Assembly: GCA_964407695.1 (NCBI GenBank) | Contig: CAYOWQ010000003.1 | Span: forward strand, 276,471-340,470 | Origin: CAYOWQ01 sp964407695 | GTDB lineage: Bacteria; Planctomycetota; Phycisphaerae; Phycisphaerales; SM1A02 | Direction of reading: 5' to 3' | DNA length: 64,000 bases | Shown: in pieces, positions 22,993-31,974 of the stretch | Layout of the letters: each line of letters starts with the position of its first letter | Numbering within the stretch: the first letter of the stretch is position 1 | The notes under the pieces: generated by a model | Database searches by the model: none | What the model was told of the DNA's origin: nothing | The model's input: only the letters and a program-made list of their open reading frames with translations | Made by a program: the position numbers and the translations under genes

Positions 22993-25900
22993 TCAGATGC
23001 GCTTCAGCAGATCTTCTACGGCGGCTTTCAATTGAGCGTCCAGTTTCTTGGATTCGTCCTCGGGGGTCTGGGGCACAAGCAGGTCGGGCACTGCGCCGTT
23101 GTTCTCCATGTCTGTGCCGTCGAGGAGATACCAGCCGCGGAAGGGAAGACGGACGGAGGTGCCGTCGATCAGTCGCGTTCCGCCGGTGGAAATGACGCCA
23201 CCGTAGGTTTGCTGGCCCACGAGCGTTCCGCGCTTGAGGGTCTTGAATGCGTGGGAGATGATCTCGGCGTTGGAGAAGCTCTTCTCATTGCACAGCATGT
23301 TGATGGGTAGGGCATACCGCTGGATGAACAGGCGGTCCTGGGGATAGCCGTCGTGAATTGAAGGATCGCCGCCGCGAGGAACGGTGTAGGCATGCGGCTG
23401 GGTCATGATGGAAGAGAGGAGGCGATCGGCGGTCCATCCGCCACCATTGTTGCGGACGTCGATGATGAGTCCTTGTTTTCCATCGGCGGCGGCGAAGAGG
23501 TCGCGCTCGAATTCGTCGAGCGAACCCTGATCCATACCCTGAATATGGGCATAGCCGATGCGGCCGTTGGACCACTCGGTGACCTTGGCGAGTTGTTGAC
23601 GCTGCCAGTGGCTGTAGTTCAGGCTGACGAACTGTCCATAGCTGATGGGTCGGAGAATGGTTCGGAATTCGACGTCGCGTCCATCGAGCGGTCGCTTGAT
23701 GGTGAGAATGGTGTCGGAGCCGATCCTGCCTCGGAGGCGGGATTCAACAGTGTCGACAGGCGAGAAGGGGACTTCGTCGATCGCGGTGATGATGTCGCCA
23801 GGGAGAAGCGCCATGTCGCCCTTGGCCGCGGGCGTCTCGGGGATTACTTCAATGACTCGGAAACCGCCATTGACGGGCTCGTGAATGGTGCCAAGCCGGC
23901 CGCAGGGCTGGGCGATGGGCGATGACCGTCCGGGAGCAAAGACTCCGAGGTGGGAGGCATTGAGTTCGCCGAGGAAACGATTGGCGACGTCGTTGAATTC
24001 GTCGGCGGTGCGGGTCTTTCGAGCAAGGTCAAGGTATTTGACGGAAAGCGCCGGCCAATCAAGGCCCTTCATGGTGGGGTGGTAGAACGTTTCGCCGAGG
24101 ATTCGGGCCGCCTCGAGGAATTTCTGTGCCGCCTGCTCCTGCAGGTCGATGCGGATGGTGTGGTCGATGTCAAAGGACTTCAGGTCGCCGCCCTCGATCT
24201 TGACGGAGGATGCCTGTCCGCCGGCGACTTGAATGACTCGATCTCCTGTGAGGGAGAGGTGCTGAACTTCGGCAGCACCGCCGAGGCGTTTCTTGTCGGT
24301 GCCGTCCCATTTCATGGAGAAGAGCGAGCGATCGGGGTCGTCCGCGTTGATGACGAACCTATCACCGGCAGGGGTGAGCTCAAGAGAGGATTCCGAACCG
24401 GTGAAGGTGGTGACGCGGCGAACTCGGAGGTAGGCATCTTCGAGGTCGAAGGTCTCGGGGGGATGTTCCGGAGAGACCTTGATCCAGGGTTTGGGCTCGT
24501 CCTTGTCGTCATCCTTCTTCTCGGGCTTGGGCGGTTCAGCACCGAGGGGCTTGCGCTTCTTTGCGAGGTCGGCGGCATCCTTGAAGTATTGATCAAGTTC
24601 CTGGCGATTGAGGGCTTCGAGCAGTTTGTCGAGATAGACCATCCAGACGTCGACTTCCTCGTTGGTGCGCTCGGAGAGGAATGCGAGGACGCGGCCGTCG
24701 GCCGACCAGCGAGGGTTGGTGTCGTTGTCGGGGTGGCGGGTGATGTTGACGGGCGGTTTGGAGCCGTCGGCGGGGACGATGAAGATGTCGCTGTTGAAAT
24801 TGCGGTCGGATTGCTGATAGGCGATAAGGCGTGAATCGGCGGACCATCGCCATTCAAGATCGGAATCCCAGCCGGTGACGAGCGCGGTGGTGGCGTTGGA
24901 CTCGAGGTTGAGAATCATGAGATCGCCGGGTCCGCGGCGAAAGGCAAGTTTCTTGCCGTCGGGCGAGGGCGATGGATTTCGGTCGTTGGTGGATTCTGCA
25001 ATGACCGGCGCAATCCTGAAGGTGAGGGCGCGGGGCCAGCGGGATTCGTTCTTGTCCTTGGACTTCTTCTCCTTCGCGTCGGCCTTTGCGTCCGTTTCGG
25101 CGTTCTGCGGCTGAGACGCCGGCGGTTCGAGAGATTCGGGAGCGGACGCGGCCGGTGCGGGTTCGCCAGCGGGCGCGGTGGCTGCAGGCTGGCTGGCCGC
25201 GGCGGGGTGGAACAGTTCTTGATACTGCTTTCGGACATCGTCGAGCGTGGTGTCGACCTCGGCAGCGTAGATGGAGTCGGTGCCGTCGGAGTCACTGACG
25301 AAGAAGAGTCGCTTGCCGTCGGCCGACCAGGCGAGATTCTTCTCGCGAGCGGGCGAGTTGGTGATACGGCGGGTCGGGCTGCGATCCTCGACATCGCGAA
25401 GGAAGACTTCGCCGTAGGCCACCAGAGCGACAACCTTTCCATCAGGAGAGAGAGCTGCCTCGGAGACGTCGCGATTGATGGACTTCAGTTGAACATTGTC
25501 CTGCTCGTCGTCGGCGGCGGTTATGGACAGACGCTGAGGGGACGGGTTGGGTGCATCGAGTTTAAGCGTGTAGAGGGAGTCCCAGGCCATGAAGACGGCG
25601 ATTGGGGAATGGAAAGCGATGCTGAGATGCTGAATATCGCGATCATCGAAGGACGTGAGCGGTGACGCGCTGGATTCACCGGCGTTGAGATCCATTCGAT
25701 AGACGTTGACGCGGTCGAGGCGACGATCGGAGAGAAAAATGATGGTGTGGTCGTCGAGCCATAGGGGATAACTGTCGTTGCCGGCAAACGTGGTGAGTTG
25801 TCGGAAGGAACCGTCGGCCCTGTTGAAGAGCCAGAGATCACGATTATCCGGGCCGCGATAGTTTCGGCGCGACCACGCGGATCCGCCGCGAACAAAGGCG

Positions 25901-26415
25901 ATGCGCTGACCGGTTCGATCTGCAGCGGGGAGGGAGCCGAAGGCATCATGCAGGCGATGGAAGGGGGCACCGCTGAGCGGGGCGACGTAGGGACGGGAGG
26001 AGCGATAGAGGTCGCCCTCGAGCGACGAATCGAAGAGAAGGCCGGGGGACTGAGGCGATGGATCGAAGCCGCTGAGGGTGAGGCTGCGGTCGGTGTCGGT
26101 AACCTGGCGGAGTCCGGAGCCGTCGGGGCTCATGACGTACAGGTTGGCAGCGCCTTCTCGATCGGATTCAAACGCAATGAGGGAGCCATCAGGACTCCAG
26201 GCGGAGTTGGTTTCGTCGGCCGGGTGACTGGTGAGCCTGAGGGCCTGACCGCCTGAGGAGGAGACACGCCAGAGGTCGCCCCGCCAGGAAAACACGATGG
26301 ACGAGCCATCGGGGCTGATGGATGGGAAACGAGGGAAATCGACAACAGCGGCGGCTGCACCGAAGGCAAAGGCCATGGCCAGGACAGAGACGAGGCGGGC
26401 GGTATCGCGTGTCAT
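22993..26415 (-). CDS. Tricorn-like S41 peptidase with beta-propeller
   Basis: The 1140-residue protein resembles the Tricorn core protease, which degrades peptides released by upstream proteases. It has a signal peptide (about residues 1-24, MTRDTARLVSV), so it is exported, unlike archaeal Tricorn. TolB/WD-like propeller repeats follow (several S-P-D-G and S-A-D-G motifs). A low-complexity linker rich in Pro, Ala and Gln (about residues 425-470) comes next, then a second propeller, a PDZ domain (G-L-P-G-D-I-I-T-A-I-D-type turn) and the S41 protease domain. The catalytic residues are recognisable: His in NASHLG, Ser in SFSNAE and Glu in MENNG. ATG 26415 is chosen for the signal peptide; the frame is open upstream to 26646. 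Confidence 0.88.
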   Translation of the reverse strand: MTRDTARLVSVLAMAFAFGAAAAVVDFPRFPSISPDGSSIVFSWRGDLWRVSSSGGQALRLTSHPADETNSAWSPDGSLIAFESDREGAANLYVMSPDGSGLRQVTDTDRSLTLSGFDPSPQSPGLLFDSSLEGDLYRSSRPYVAPLSGAPFHRLHDAFGSLPAADRTGQRIAFVRGGSAWSRRNYRGPDNRDLWLFNRADGSFRQLTTFAGNDSYPLWLDDHTIIFLSDRRLDRVNVYRMDLNAGESSASPLTSFDDRDIQHLSIAFHSPIAVFMAWDSLYTLKLDAPNPSPQRLSITAADDEQDNVQLKSINRDVSEAALSPDGKVVALVAYGEVFLRDVEDRSPTRRITNSPAREKNLAWSADGKRLFFVSDSDGTDSIYAAEVDTTLDDVRKQYQELFHPAAASQPAATAPAGEPAPAASAPESLEPPASQPQNAETDAKADAKEKKSKDKNESRWPRALTFRIAPVIAESTNDRNPSPSPDGKKLAFRRGPGDLMILNLESNATTALVTGWDSDLEWRWSADSRLIAYQQSDRNFNSDIFIVPADGSKPPVNITRHPDNDTNPRWSADGRVLAFLSERTNEEVDVWMVYLDKLLEALNRQELDQYFKDAADLAKKRKPLGAEPPKPEKKDDDKDEPKPWIKVSPEHPPETFDLEDAYLRVRRVTTFTGSESSLELTPAGDRFVINADDPDRSLFSMKWDGTDKKRLGGAAEVQHLSLTGDRVIQVAGGQASSVKIEGGDLKSFDIDHTIRIDLQEQAAQKFLEAARILGETFYHPTMKGLDWPALSVKYLDLARKTRTADEFNDVANRFLGELNASHLGVFAPGRSSPIAQPCGRLGTIHEPVNGGFRVIEVIPETPAAKGDMALLPGDIITAIDEVPFSPVDTVESRLRGRIGSDTILTIKRPLDGRDVEFRTILRPISYGQFVSLNYSHWQRQQLAKVTEWSNGRIGYAHIQGMDQGSLDEFERDLFAAADGKQGLIIDVRNNGGGWTADRLLSSIMTQPHAYTVPRGGDPSIHDGYPQDRLFIQRYALPINMLCNEKSFSNAEIISHAFKTLKRGTLVGQQTYGGVISTGGTRLIDGTSVRLPFRGWYLLDGTDMENNGAVPDLLVPQTPEDESKKLDAQLKAAVEDLLKRI

Positions 26416-27094
26416 CCCGGCAGAATAATGGTCTGAGGGCGGATTGAACACTGTCGAATCGGGCGGGGAGTGCGGATTATTCCGGCTGATTCCTGTGTCG
26501 AAGCGAAAGTCGAAGTCAATGGAGGGAAAGTCGGGTCGATTGGCGACCGATAGATTGAGCGAAGCCAGGAGGTGCGACGTCATGGAGCGACATTCGTCAT
26601 CAATGCAGCGGATTCGAAACTGTCTTGCCGCAATGGAGCGGTCCATCGATTCAGCGAGAACGGATCGTGAGAATCGAAACGGCGGCGGCGGCGTTCATTC
26701 GAACGGTGCCGCGGCCCATTCCATGAAGTCAGTTTCCAGCACGGTTCAGGGCACAATCCCGGCCACCATTCCCAACCTGATTCCCGGGACACCGTCGGCC
26801 AAGGCCTCAATGCCTGGGTCGACACCCGCATCAAACACGATTGGCCTATCGGACCTTTCGCCGGTTTCTCCACCGTCTTCCGGCGGCGAGCCCGAGCGTC
26901 TCAAGGCCAAGGCGAAGCGACTGAACAACCCGGGAATGAACTCGTCGATGCCCCGACAGGTGGGATAACCGCTACGGACCTCCAGGTCGTTCCAGGCCTC
27001 CCGGTTGACGCATGTTGTCACATTGAGTGCGTTCGGGGTCATCTTGCGCGGCGACATGGTCGATGGTGCAAGCGAGGCAAAGGAGTCTGGTCTC
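26416..27094. other. Intergenic gap with no supported gene
   Basis: The 680-base gap between the divergent Tricorn-like and STAS genes has open frames on both strands (26444-26968 plus, 26580-26873 and 26746-27240 minus). They are rich in Arg, Ser and Pro and lack protein-like segments or ribosome sites, so none is called. Promoters for both flanking genes must lie here, but none stands out. Confidence 0.5.
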
Positions 27095-27547
27095 ATGTGG
27101 AGTCTCTTCTCAAAGCGGGTCGAATCGACGGTCGTTTCACCGCAGGTGGAGCCGGCTGTGACAGAGGCAGCGGCGAGACCGATCGAACACTCGATCGCCG
27201 ACGTCGAGATGGTCAACGGGGTTGCGGTGGCGACGATCACCGTGAATGAACTGTCGGCAACGACGGGCCTGGAAGGACTGGCCGACCTGCTGGCGGTGAT
27301 GCAGGGGACCGGAGCCTCGCACTGCGTGCTCGACCTGCAGAATGTGAATCACATGGACAGCGGCTGTGTCGGCACGCTTGTGGAGGCGATCAACCGACTC
27401 GGCAAGTCGGGCGCCCGACTGGCCCTGGTCAATCCGGATCGCAGTGTGGCGTACCTCTTCAAGTTGACGCGGCTGGATCGGGTCTTTCCCATCTGTCGCG
27501 ATGTGATGAGCGCGATCGCCACGCTGAAACGTGACGAACCACGTTGA
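27095..27547 (+). CDS. STAS-domain protein (anti-sigma factor antagonist-like)
   Basis: The 150-residue product has a 45-residue N-terminal extension, then a STAS domain: VAVATITVNELS, a CVLDLQNVNHMDSGCVGTLVEAINRL segment and ARLALVNPD. In anti-anti-sigma factors a serine in the D-S-[SA]-G motif is phosphorylated by an HPK-type kinase. Here the sequence is MDSGCVG, so the Ser is present (D-S-G-C). Such proteins release a sigma factor or act in a stressosome-like relay. No partner kinase is adjacent. AGGAG is 9 bases before ATG 27095, which decides the start. Confidence 0.85.
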   Translation: MWSLFSKRVESTVVSPQVEPAVTEAAARPIEHSIADVEMVNGVAVATITVNELSATTGLEGLADLLAVMQGTGASHCVLDLQNVNHMDSGCVGTLVEAINRLGKSGARLALVNPDRSVAYLFKLTRLDRVFPICRDVMSAIATLKRDEPR

Positions 27548-27582
27548 AACTCGCCTCAAATCGGTCGGTATGATCGCAGCCC

Positions 27583-28671
27583 ATGAGAAGCGAGTCGCTC
27601 GAATTTCTGAAGAACCTGCTGGATACGCCGAGCCCCTCGGGCTTTGAGCATGCGGTTCAACGACACTGGCTGGCCTATGTCAAGCCGTTTGCCGACCGAA
27701 CGTGGTTCGACGCCTATGGCAACTGCTTCGCGTCAATCGAACCGAAGGGTGCCACGGACCCGACCACGGTGGCGCTCTGCGGCCATGCGGACGAGATCGG
27801 CCTGATGGTGAACCACGTCGATGACAAGGGATTCGTCTATTGTCGCGGAATCGGCGGGATCGATGTGACGGCGATTGTCGGGAAACGGGTGAAGTTTCAG
27901 AGTTCGATCGCCGAAGTTGGGGAGGTGGCGGGGGTGATCGGGGCCACGGCGATCCACCTGCAGGACAAGTCGGGCGACCCCAAGGTCCGAAAGATTCACG
28001 AGTTGTTCGTGGATATCGGTGCGTGCAATCGCGACGACGCGATGGCGCGACTGAATATTGGTGATCCGGGGGTGATTGATGAAGGGTTCATGGCGCTGAC
28101 CCAGGACGTGATCGTCGGCAGGGGATTGGACAATCGAATCGGAATCTGGGCCAGTGCGGAGGCGTTGCGGCTTGTGGCGGAGAAAAGGGGCGGGCTTGCG
28201 GCGAAGGTGGTTGCCGTGTCGACGGTGCAGGAAGAAATCGGGCTCAACGGCGCAGCGATGGCGGCAGAGAGCATTCGGCCGCACGCCGCGCTGATCACCG
28301 ATGTGGGACACGCCACGGACTCACCGGGGATCAACCAGGCGCAGCATGGGTCGTTCAAGCTGGGATGCGGACCGAAGATTGCGGTCGGGGCGCAGATGCA
28401 CCCGGAGATCGTGTCGCGACTGATTGATCTGGCCGGCAAGGCGTCGATTAGCCTGCAGCGATCAGCGGTGCCGGGGCGGAGCGGAACAGATACCGACTCC
28501 ATATTCAACCGGGTCGGCGGCATTCCCTGCGGGCTTTTGAGCCTGCCGCTCCGGTACATGCATACCACGGTGGAATCGGCCAGCCTCAAGGACCTTGAAT
28601 CGATTGCAACGCTTTTCAGCCAATTCTGCCTGAGTCTGCAGATGGGTGAACGATTCACGGCGGCGATATGA
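27583..28671 (+). CDS. M42 family metallopeptidase (aminopeptidase)
   Basis: The 362-residue protein is an M42 (FrvX-like, tetrahedral aminopeptidase) enzyme that removes N-terminal residues from peptides using two metal ions. Ligand motifs are visible: LCGHADEIGLMV (first His and Asp), GRGLDNRIG (bridging Asp), VSTVQEEIGLNGA (catalytic and ligand Glu), TDVGHATDSPG (Asp) and the terminal YMHTTVE (His). The length is normal. The gene starts 36 bases after the STAS gene, and the methyltransferase gene follows after 67 bases on the same strand. Confidence 0.93.
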   Translation: MRSESLEFLKNLLDTPSPSGFEHAVQRHWLAYVKPFADRTWFDAYGNCFASIEPKGATDPTTVALCGHADEIGLMVNHVDDKGFVYCRGIGGIDVTAIVGKRVKFQSSIAEVGEVAGVIGATAIHLQDKSGDPKVRKIHELFVDIGACNRDDAMARLNIGDPGVIDEGFMALTQDVIVGRGLDNRIGIWASAEALRLVAEKRGGLAAKVVAVSTVQEEIGLNGAAMAAESIRPHAALITDVGHATDSPGINQAQHGSFKLGCGPKIAVGAQMHPEIVSRLIDLAGKASISLQRSAVPGRSGTDTDSIFNRVGGIPCGLLSLPLRYMHTTVESASLKDLESIATLFSQFCLSLQMGERFTAAI

Positions 28672-28738
28672 TGTCGGCTGTCCGCTCGGAATCGGCGAGT
28701 GCCCATTCCGAATCAAGGACATGGAGTAATGCCGCCGA

Positions 28739-29356
28739 ATGTTCTCATTCATGCGTCAAGCCGTCAGGGATTTCAAGCATACCGGGGCCGTCTGGCCCTC
28801 TTCGCCGCAACTGGCGAAGGTGATGACCCGGTCACTTCGCGGGGCGGCCGGTAGTCGAAGGGTGCTGGAGGTAGGCCCCGGCACGGGTGTCTTCACGCGG
28901 GATGTGATCGAACATCTCCGTTCGGGTGATGAGTTCGACATCGTCGAGATCAATCCCGCGTTCTGTCGGCACCTCGAACGCCACGTGCTGCCGAGAGGTA
29001 AGAATGGCCCGGTGGTGAGGCTGCATTGCTCGCCGATCGAGTCGGCGGCGATTGAGGGGCCGTATGACTTCATTATTTGCGGTCTGCCCTTCAACAACTT
29101 TCCTCCGGCCATGGTGCGGTCGATCTTTCGCCGGCTGATATCGCTGTTGCGAGAGGGCGGCGAGCTGGCATACTTTGAGTATGCGGGCGTGCGGGTGATG
29201 AAGGCTCCTCTGGTTGGTCCGAACGGTCGACGCCGGCTGCGAGAGATCAGCCGCGTGGGCAAAGCGCTCCGACGCAAGCATGGCGGCCGTCGTGAATTGG
29301 TGCTGGGGAACATTCCGCCGGCTCTGGCGGTGCGGCTGAAGCGAAGCGGCGCCTGA
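28739..29356 (+). CDS. SAM-dependent methyltransferase, phospholipid N-methyltransferase (PmtA)-like
   Basis: The 205-residue protein has the class I SAM-binding motif RRVLEVGPGTGVFTRDVI (about residues 42-59), an acidic VEIN strand end, and the signature CGLPFNNFPP. That signature resembles the N-x-P-F/Y motif of KsgA- and PmtA-type enzymes and matches the phosphatidylethanolamine N-methyltransferase group better than the rRNA dimethylases. The N-terminus (FKHTGAVWPSSPQLAKVM) also fits that group. It may methylate membrane lipid headgroups. The basic C-terminus could bind membrane or RNA. ATG 28739 follows GGAG by 11 bases. Confidence 0.8.
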   Translation: MFSFMRQAVRDFKHTGAVWPSSPQLAKVMTRSLRGAAGSRRVLEVGPGTGVFTRDVIEHLRSGDEFDIVEINPAFCRHLERHVLPRGKNGPVVRLHCSPIESAAIEGPYDFIICGLPFNNFPPAMVRSIFRRLISLLREGGELAYFEYAGVRVMKAPLVGPNGRRRLREISRVGKALRRKHGGRRELVLGNIPPALAVRLKRSGA

Positions 29357-29381
29357 CGGAGCCACGGTCGCAAAGGGAGTC

Positions 29382-29639
29382 GTGCGTGGGTGGCCGCCGC
29401 CAGCGAAGCGAGGTCTGGAATTGACGGCATGGCTCGAGATGGCGCACCATCGAGATGCGGCAAAGGCGTTCGACGAGACAGTGGATTGGTGTCGAACGCT
29501 GGCTGGAAACAGCGAACTGCTGGAGCTGCTGCACGGCTTCAGTGCAGGGCCTCGCCCGGACGAGGAGGAGACACCTTTCACCTCGGCCCGCCGTGAAGTC
29601 GCCAGGCGAGTGCTGCAATGCATTCTGAGCAACGGGTGA
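29382..29639 (+). CDS. Small hypothetical protein
   Basis: The 85-residue frame lies between the methyltransferase and dapL on the same strand, with GGGAG close before a GTG start. Its C-terminal 60 residues (HRDAAKAFDETVDWCRTLAG and a later TSARREVARRVLQCIL helix) look like a small helical protein. The first 20 are less convincing, and an internal ATG at 29439 could be the true start. No family is recognised. Confidence 0.45.
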   Translation: MRGWPPPAKRGLELTAWLEMAHHRDAAKAFDETVDWCRTLAGNSELLELLHGFSAGPRPDEEETPFTSARREVARRVLQCILSNG

Positions 29640-29682
29640 CTCTCGTCATCGGGCCTATCATCGGCCTTGATCAGGAGCACCG

Positions 29683-30954
29683 ATGGCATTCATTAATGAG
29701 AACTATCTGAAGCTGCAGGCGGGGTACCTCTTTCCGGAGATCGAGCGGCGGGTGAAGGCGTTTCTCGAATCGAATCCTGCGGCGTCGTCGCGCTTGATCC
29801 GGTGCGGCATCGGGGATGTGACGGAGCCGATTCCGGCCGCAGCACGAGAGGCAATGCACAAGGCCGTCGATGATCTGGGAGACCGCAAGACCTTCAAGGG
29901 ATACGGGCCGGCGACGGGGTACGACTTTGTGCGAAAGGCCATTGCCCAGAACGACTACCGCGACCGCGGGATAGACATCGCCGACGATGAAATCTTCCTT
30001 TCGGATGGATCCAAGGGTGATTGCGGTGCGATTCTCGATATTCTCGGTTCCCGAAACACGATCGCGATTCCGGATCCGGTGTATCCCGTCTATGTCGATA
30101 CCAACGTGATGGCCGGGCACACGGGTCCTCACAATGGCCGGCATGGCTATCAGGGGCTGGTGTATATGCCATGCACGCCGGAGAACGATTTCATTCCGGA
30201 TATTCCTTCCGGCAAGGTGGACATTGTCTACCTCTGCTTCCCCAACAACCCGACGGGTGGGACGATTAGCCGAGAGAGACTCGGCGAGTGGGTGACGTGG
30301 GCGAATCGGAATGAAGCGATCATTCTGTATGACGCAGCCTACGGCGAATACATCTCGCAGGATCATCTGCCCAAGTCAATCTTTGAGATTCCCGGGGCCA
30401 AGACCTGCGCCATCGAGTTCCGATCATTCTCAAAGAACGGCGGATTCACCGGGGTGCGCTGTGGATACACGGTTGTGCCCAAGTCGCTTGAAGGCGGTAC
30501 CGGAGACGGCCGCAAGGTGGCGCTGCATCCCCTGTGGTGGCGGCGCTGGAGCACGAAGTCCAATGGGGTGTCGTGGCCCGTGCAATGCGCTGCCGCCGCT
30601 CTCTACAGCGAGGCCGGCAAGGCGCAGGTTCAGGAACTCATCGATCATTACATGGGCAACGCGGCGGTCCTGCGAAAGGCCTGTGCTGACGCGGGGCTCG
30701 ACTGCTGGGGTGGTGTCAATGCTCCCTACGTCTGGGTGAAGTGCCCTGAGGGCATGGGAAGCTGGGAGATGTTCGACACTCTCCTGAACAAGGCGAATGT
30801 GGTGATCACGCCGGGTGCAGGCTTTGGTGAATGCGGTGAAGGATTCTTCCGCATCTCGGCCTTCAACGGTCGATCCAATATCGAAGAGGCCTCGCGGCGG
30901 CTGGTGGGCGTGCTCCGGGCTGGCGCTTCGACGCAGACGGCCGGCGCTCGCTGA
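29683..30954 (+). CDS. dapL: LL-diaminopimelate aminotransferase
   Basis: DapL makes LL-diaminopimelate from tetrahydrodipicolinate in one step, for lysine and peptidoglycan precursor synthesis. It is the pathway used by planctomycetes, chlamydiae and plants. The 423-residue sequence has the class I PLP-aminotransferase marks: CGIGDVTEPIP, FKGYGPATGYDFVRKAIA, the PNNPTGG motif, ILYDAAYGEY and the PLP-lysine motif EFRSFSKNGGFTGVRCGYTVVP (the usual form reads SFSKTAGFTG). AGGAG is about 7 bases before the ATG. A dehydratase-type gene follows closely on the same strand. Confidence 0.95.
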   Translation: MAFINENYLKLQAGYLFPEIERRVKAFLESNPAASSRLIRCGIGDVTEPIPAAAREAMHKAVDDLGDRKTFKGYGPATGYDFVRKAIAQNDYRDRGIDIADDEIFLSDGSKGDCGAILDILGSRNTIAIPDPVYPVYVDTNVMAGHTGPHNGRHGYQGLVYMPCTPENDFIPDIPSGKVDIVYLCFPNNPTGGTISRERLGEWVTWANRNEAIILYDAAYGEYISQDHLPKSIFEIPGAKTCAIEFRSFSKNGGFTGVRCGYTVVPKSLEGGTGDGRKVALHPLWWRRWSTKSNGVSWPVQCAAAALYSEAGKAQVQELIDHYMGNAAVLRKACADAGLDCWGGVNAPYVWVKCPEGMGSWEMFDTLLNKANVVITPGAGFGECGEGFFRISAFNGRSNIEEASRRLVGVLRAGASTQTAGAR

Positions 30955-30978
30955 ACATTGACTGTGGCTGCCGATTCG

Positions 30979-31965
30979 ATGACTCTGACCATGGGTGACT
31001 ATGCCGCCGATCTCTCGGACATTCGCGACGCTCGCGAGCGAATACAGCCATGGGCCAATGTCACACCGGTGATGACGTCAGCAACGCTGGACGAGATGGC
31101 CGGGCGGTCGCTCTTCTTCAAGTGCGAATTGTTCCAGAAGGTGGGAGCGTTCAAGTTTCGAGGGGCCTGCAATGCCGTCATGAAACTCGATGAGGCCGTC
31201 GCCCAGCGCGGGGTGGTGACCCATTCGAGCGGAAACCATGCGCAGGCCTTGGCATTGGCCGCGAGGTTGAGAGGAATACAGGCTCATATCGTCATGCCGT
31301 CGACAGCACCGGCGGTGAAGCGGCGGGCTGTTGAGGGGTTTGGGGCGACGGTGTATCCATGCGAGCCGACGCTGGAAGCTCGCGAATCCACGGCGGCCAA
31401 GGTGGTGGAAGCGACCGGAGCCACGCTCATACCACCGTACAACCATCCGGATGTGATCGCCGGGCAAGGGACCATCGCCCTCGAGTTCCTTGATCAAAGG
31501 CCGGATCTTGATGCGATGGTGGTGCCGATTGGTGGAGGCGGGATGATTTCGGGGGTGGCCATTGCGGCCAAGGCGATGAATCCGCGCATTCGCATGATCG
31601 CGGCGGAACCCGCGGCCGCGGACGATGCGGCCCGATCAAAGGCGGCAGGGAGAATTGAGCCGGCAAAGCCGCCGACCAGTGTCGCGGACGGGCTGCTGAC
31701 GGGACTTGGATCACTGACCTGGCCGGTGGTGCGCGATCTTGTGGATGAGGTGGTGACGGTGGATGAAGCGAGCATCGTTGGCGCGATGCGGCTGGTCTGG
31801 GAGCGCATGAAGCTGCTGATCGAACCGAGCGCCGCGGTTGGTGTGGCGGCGATTCTGAGCGAAACGATGACCGGCCACCCGGGCCTGCCGCGGGTGGGCG
31901 TGATTCTCTGTGGCGGGAATGTCGATCTCGATCGGCTGCCGTGGGCGAAGGGCCAGGGTTCGTGA
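30979..31965 (+). CDS. PLP-dependent threonine/serine dehydratase-type enzyme
   Basis: The 328-residue protein is a fold-type II PLP enzyme. The PLP lysine motif is VGAFKFRGACNAV, the Asn/His ring is SSGNHAQALALAA and the phosphate-binding turn is PIGGGGMISGVA. A CGGN motif near the C-terminus (ILCGGNVD) also fits. It lacks the regulatory ACT domain of biosynthetic IlvA, so it resembles catabolic threonine dehydratase, serine racemase or hydroxy-aspartate ammonia-lyase. ATG 30979 is preferred over TTG 30958; ATG 30991 is also possible. It is 24 bases after dapL and probably in the same transcript. Confidence 0.87.
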   Translation: MTLTMGDYAADLSDIRDARERIQPWANVTPVMTSATLDEMAGRSLFFKCELFQKVGAFKFRGACNAVMKLDEAVAQRGVVTHSSGNHAQALALAARLRGIQAHIVMPSTAPAVKRRAVEGFGATVYPCEPTLEARESTAAKVVEATGATLIPPYNHPDVIAGQGTIALEFLDQRPDLDAMVVPIGGGGMISGVAIAAKAMNPRIRMIAAEPAAADDAARSKAAGRIEPAKPPTSVADGLLTGLGSLTWPVVRDLVDEVVTVDEASIVGAMRLVWERMKLLIEPSAAVGVAAILSETMTGHPGLPRVGVILCGGNVDLDRLPWAKGQGS

Positions 31966-31974
31966 GCCTGCGAA

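Noticed and set aside
26444..26968. Plus-strand frame of 174 residues in the Tricorn/STAS gap
   Set aside because: It is Ser/Pro/Arg-rich without protein-like segments or a ribosome site. Overlapping minus-strand frames look no better.
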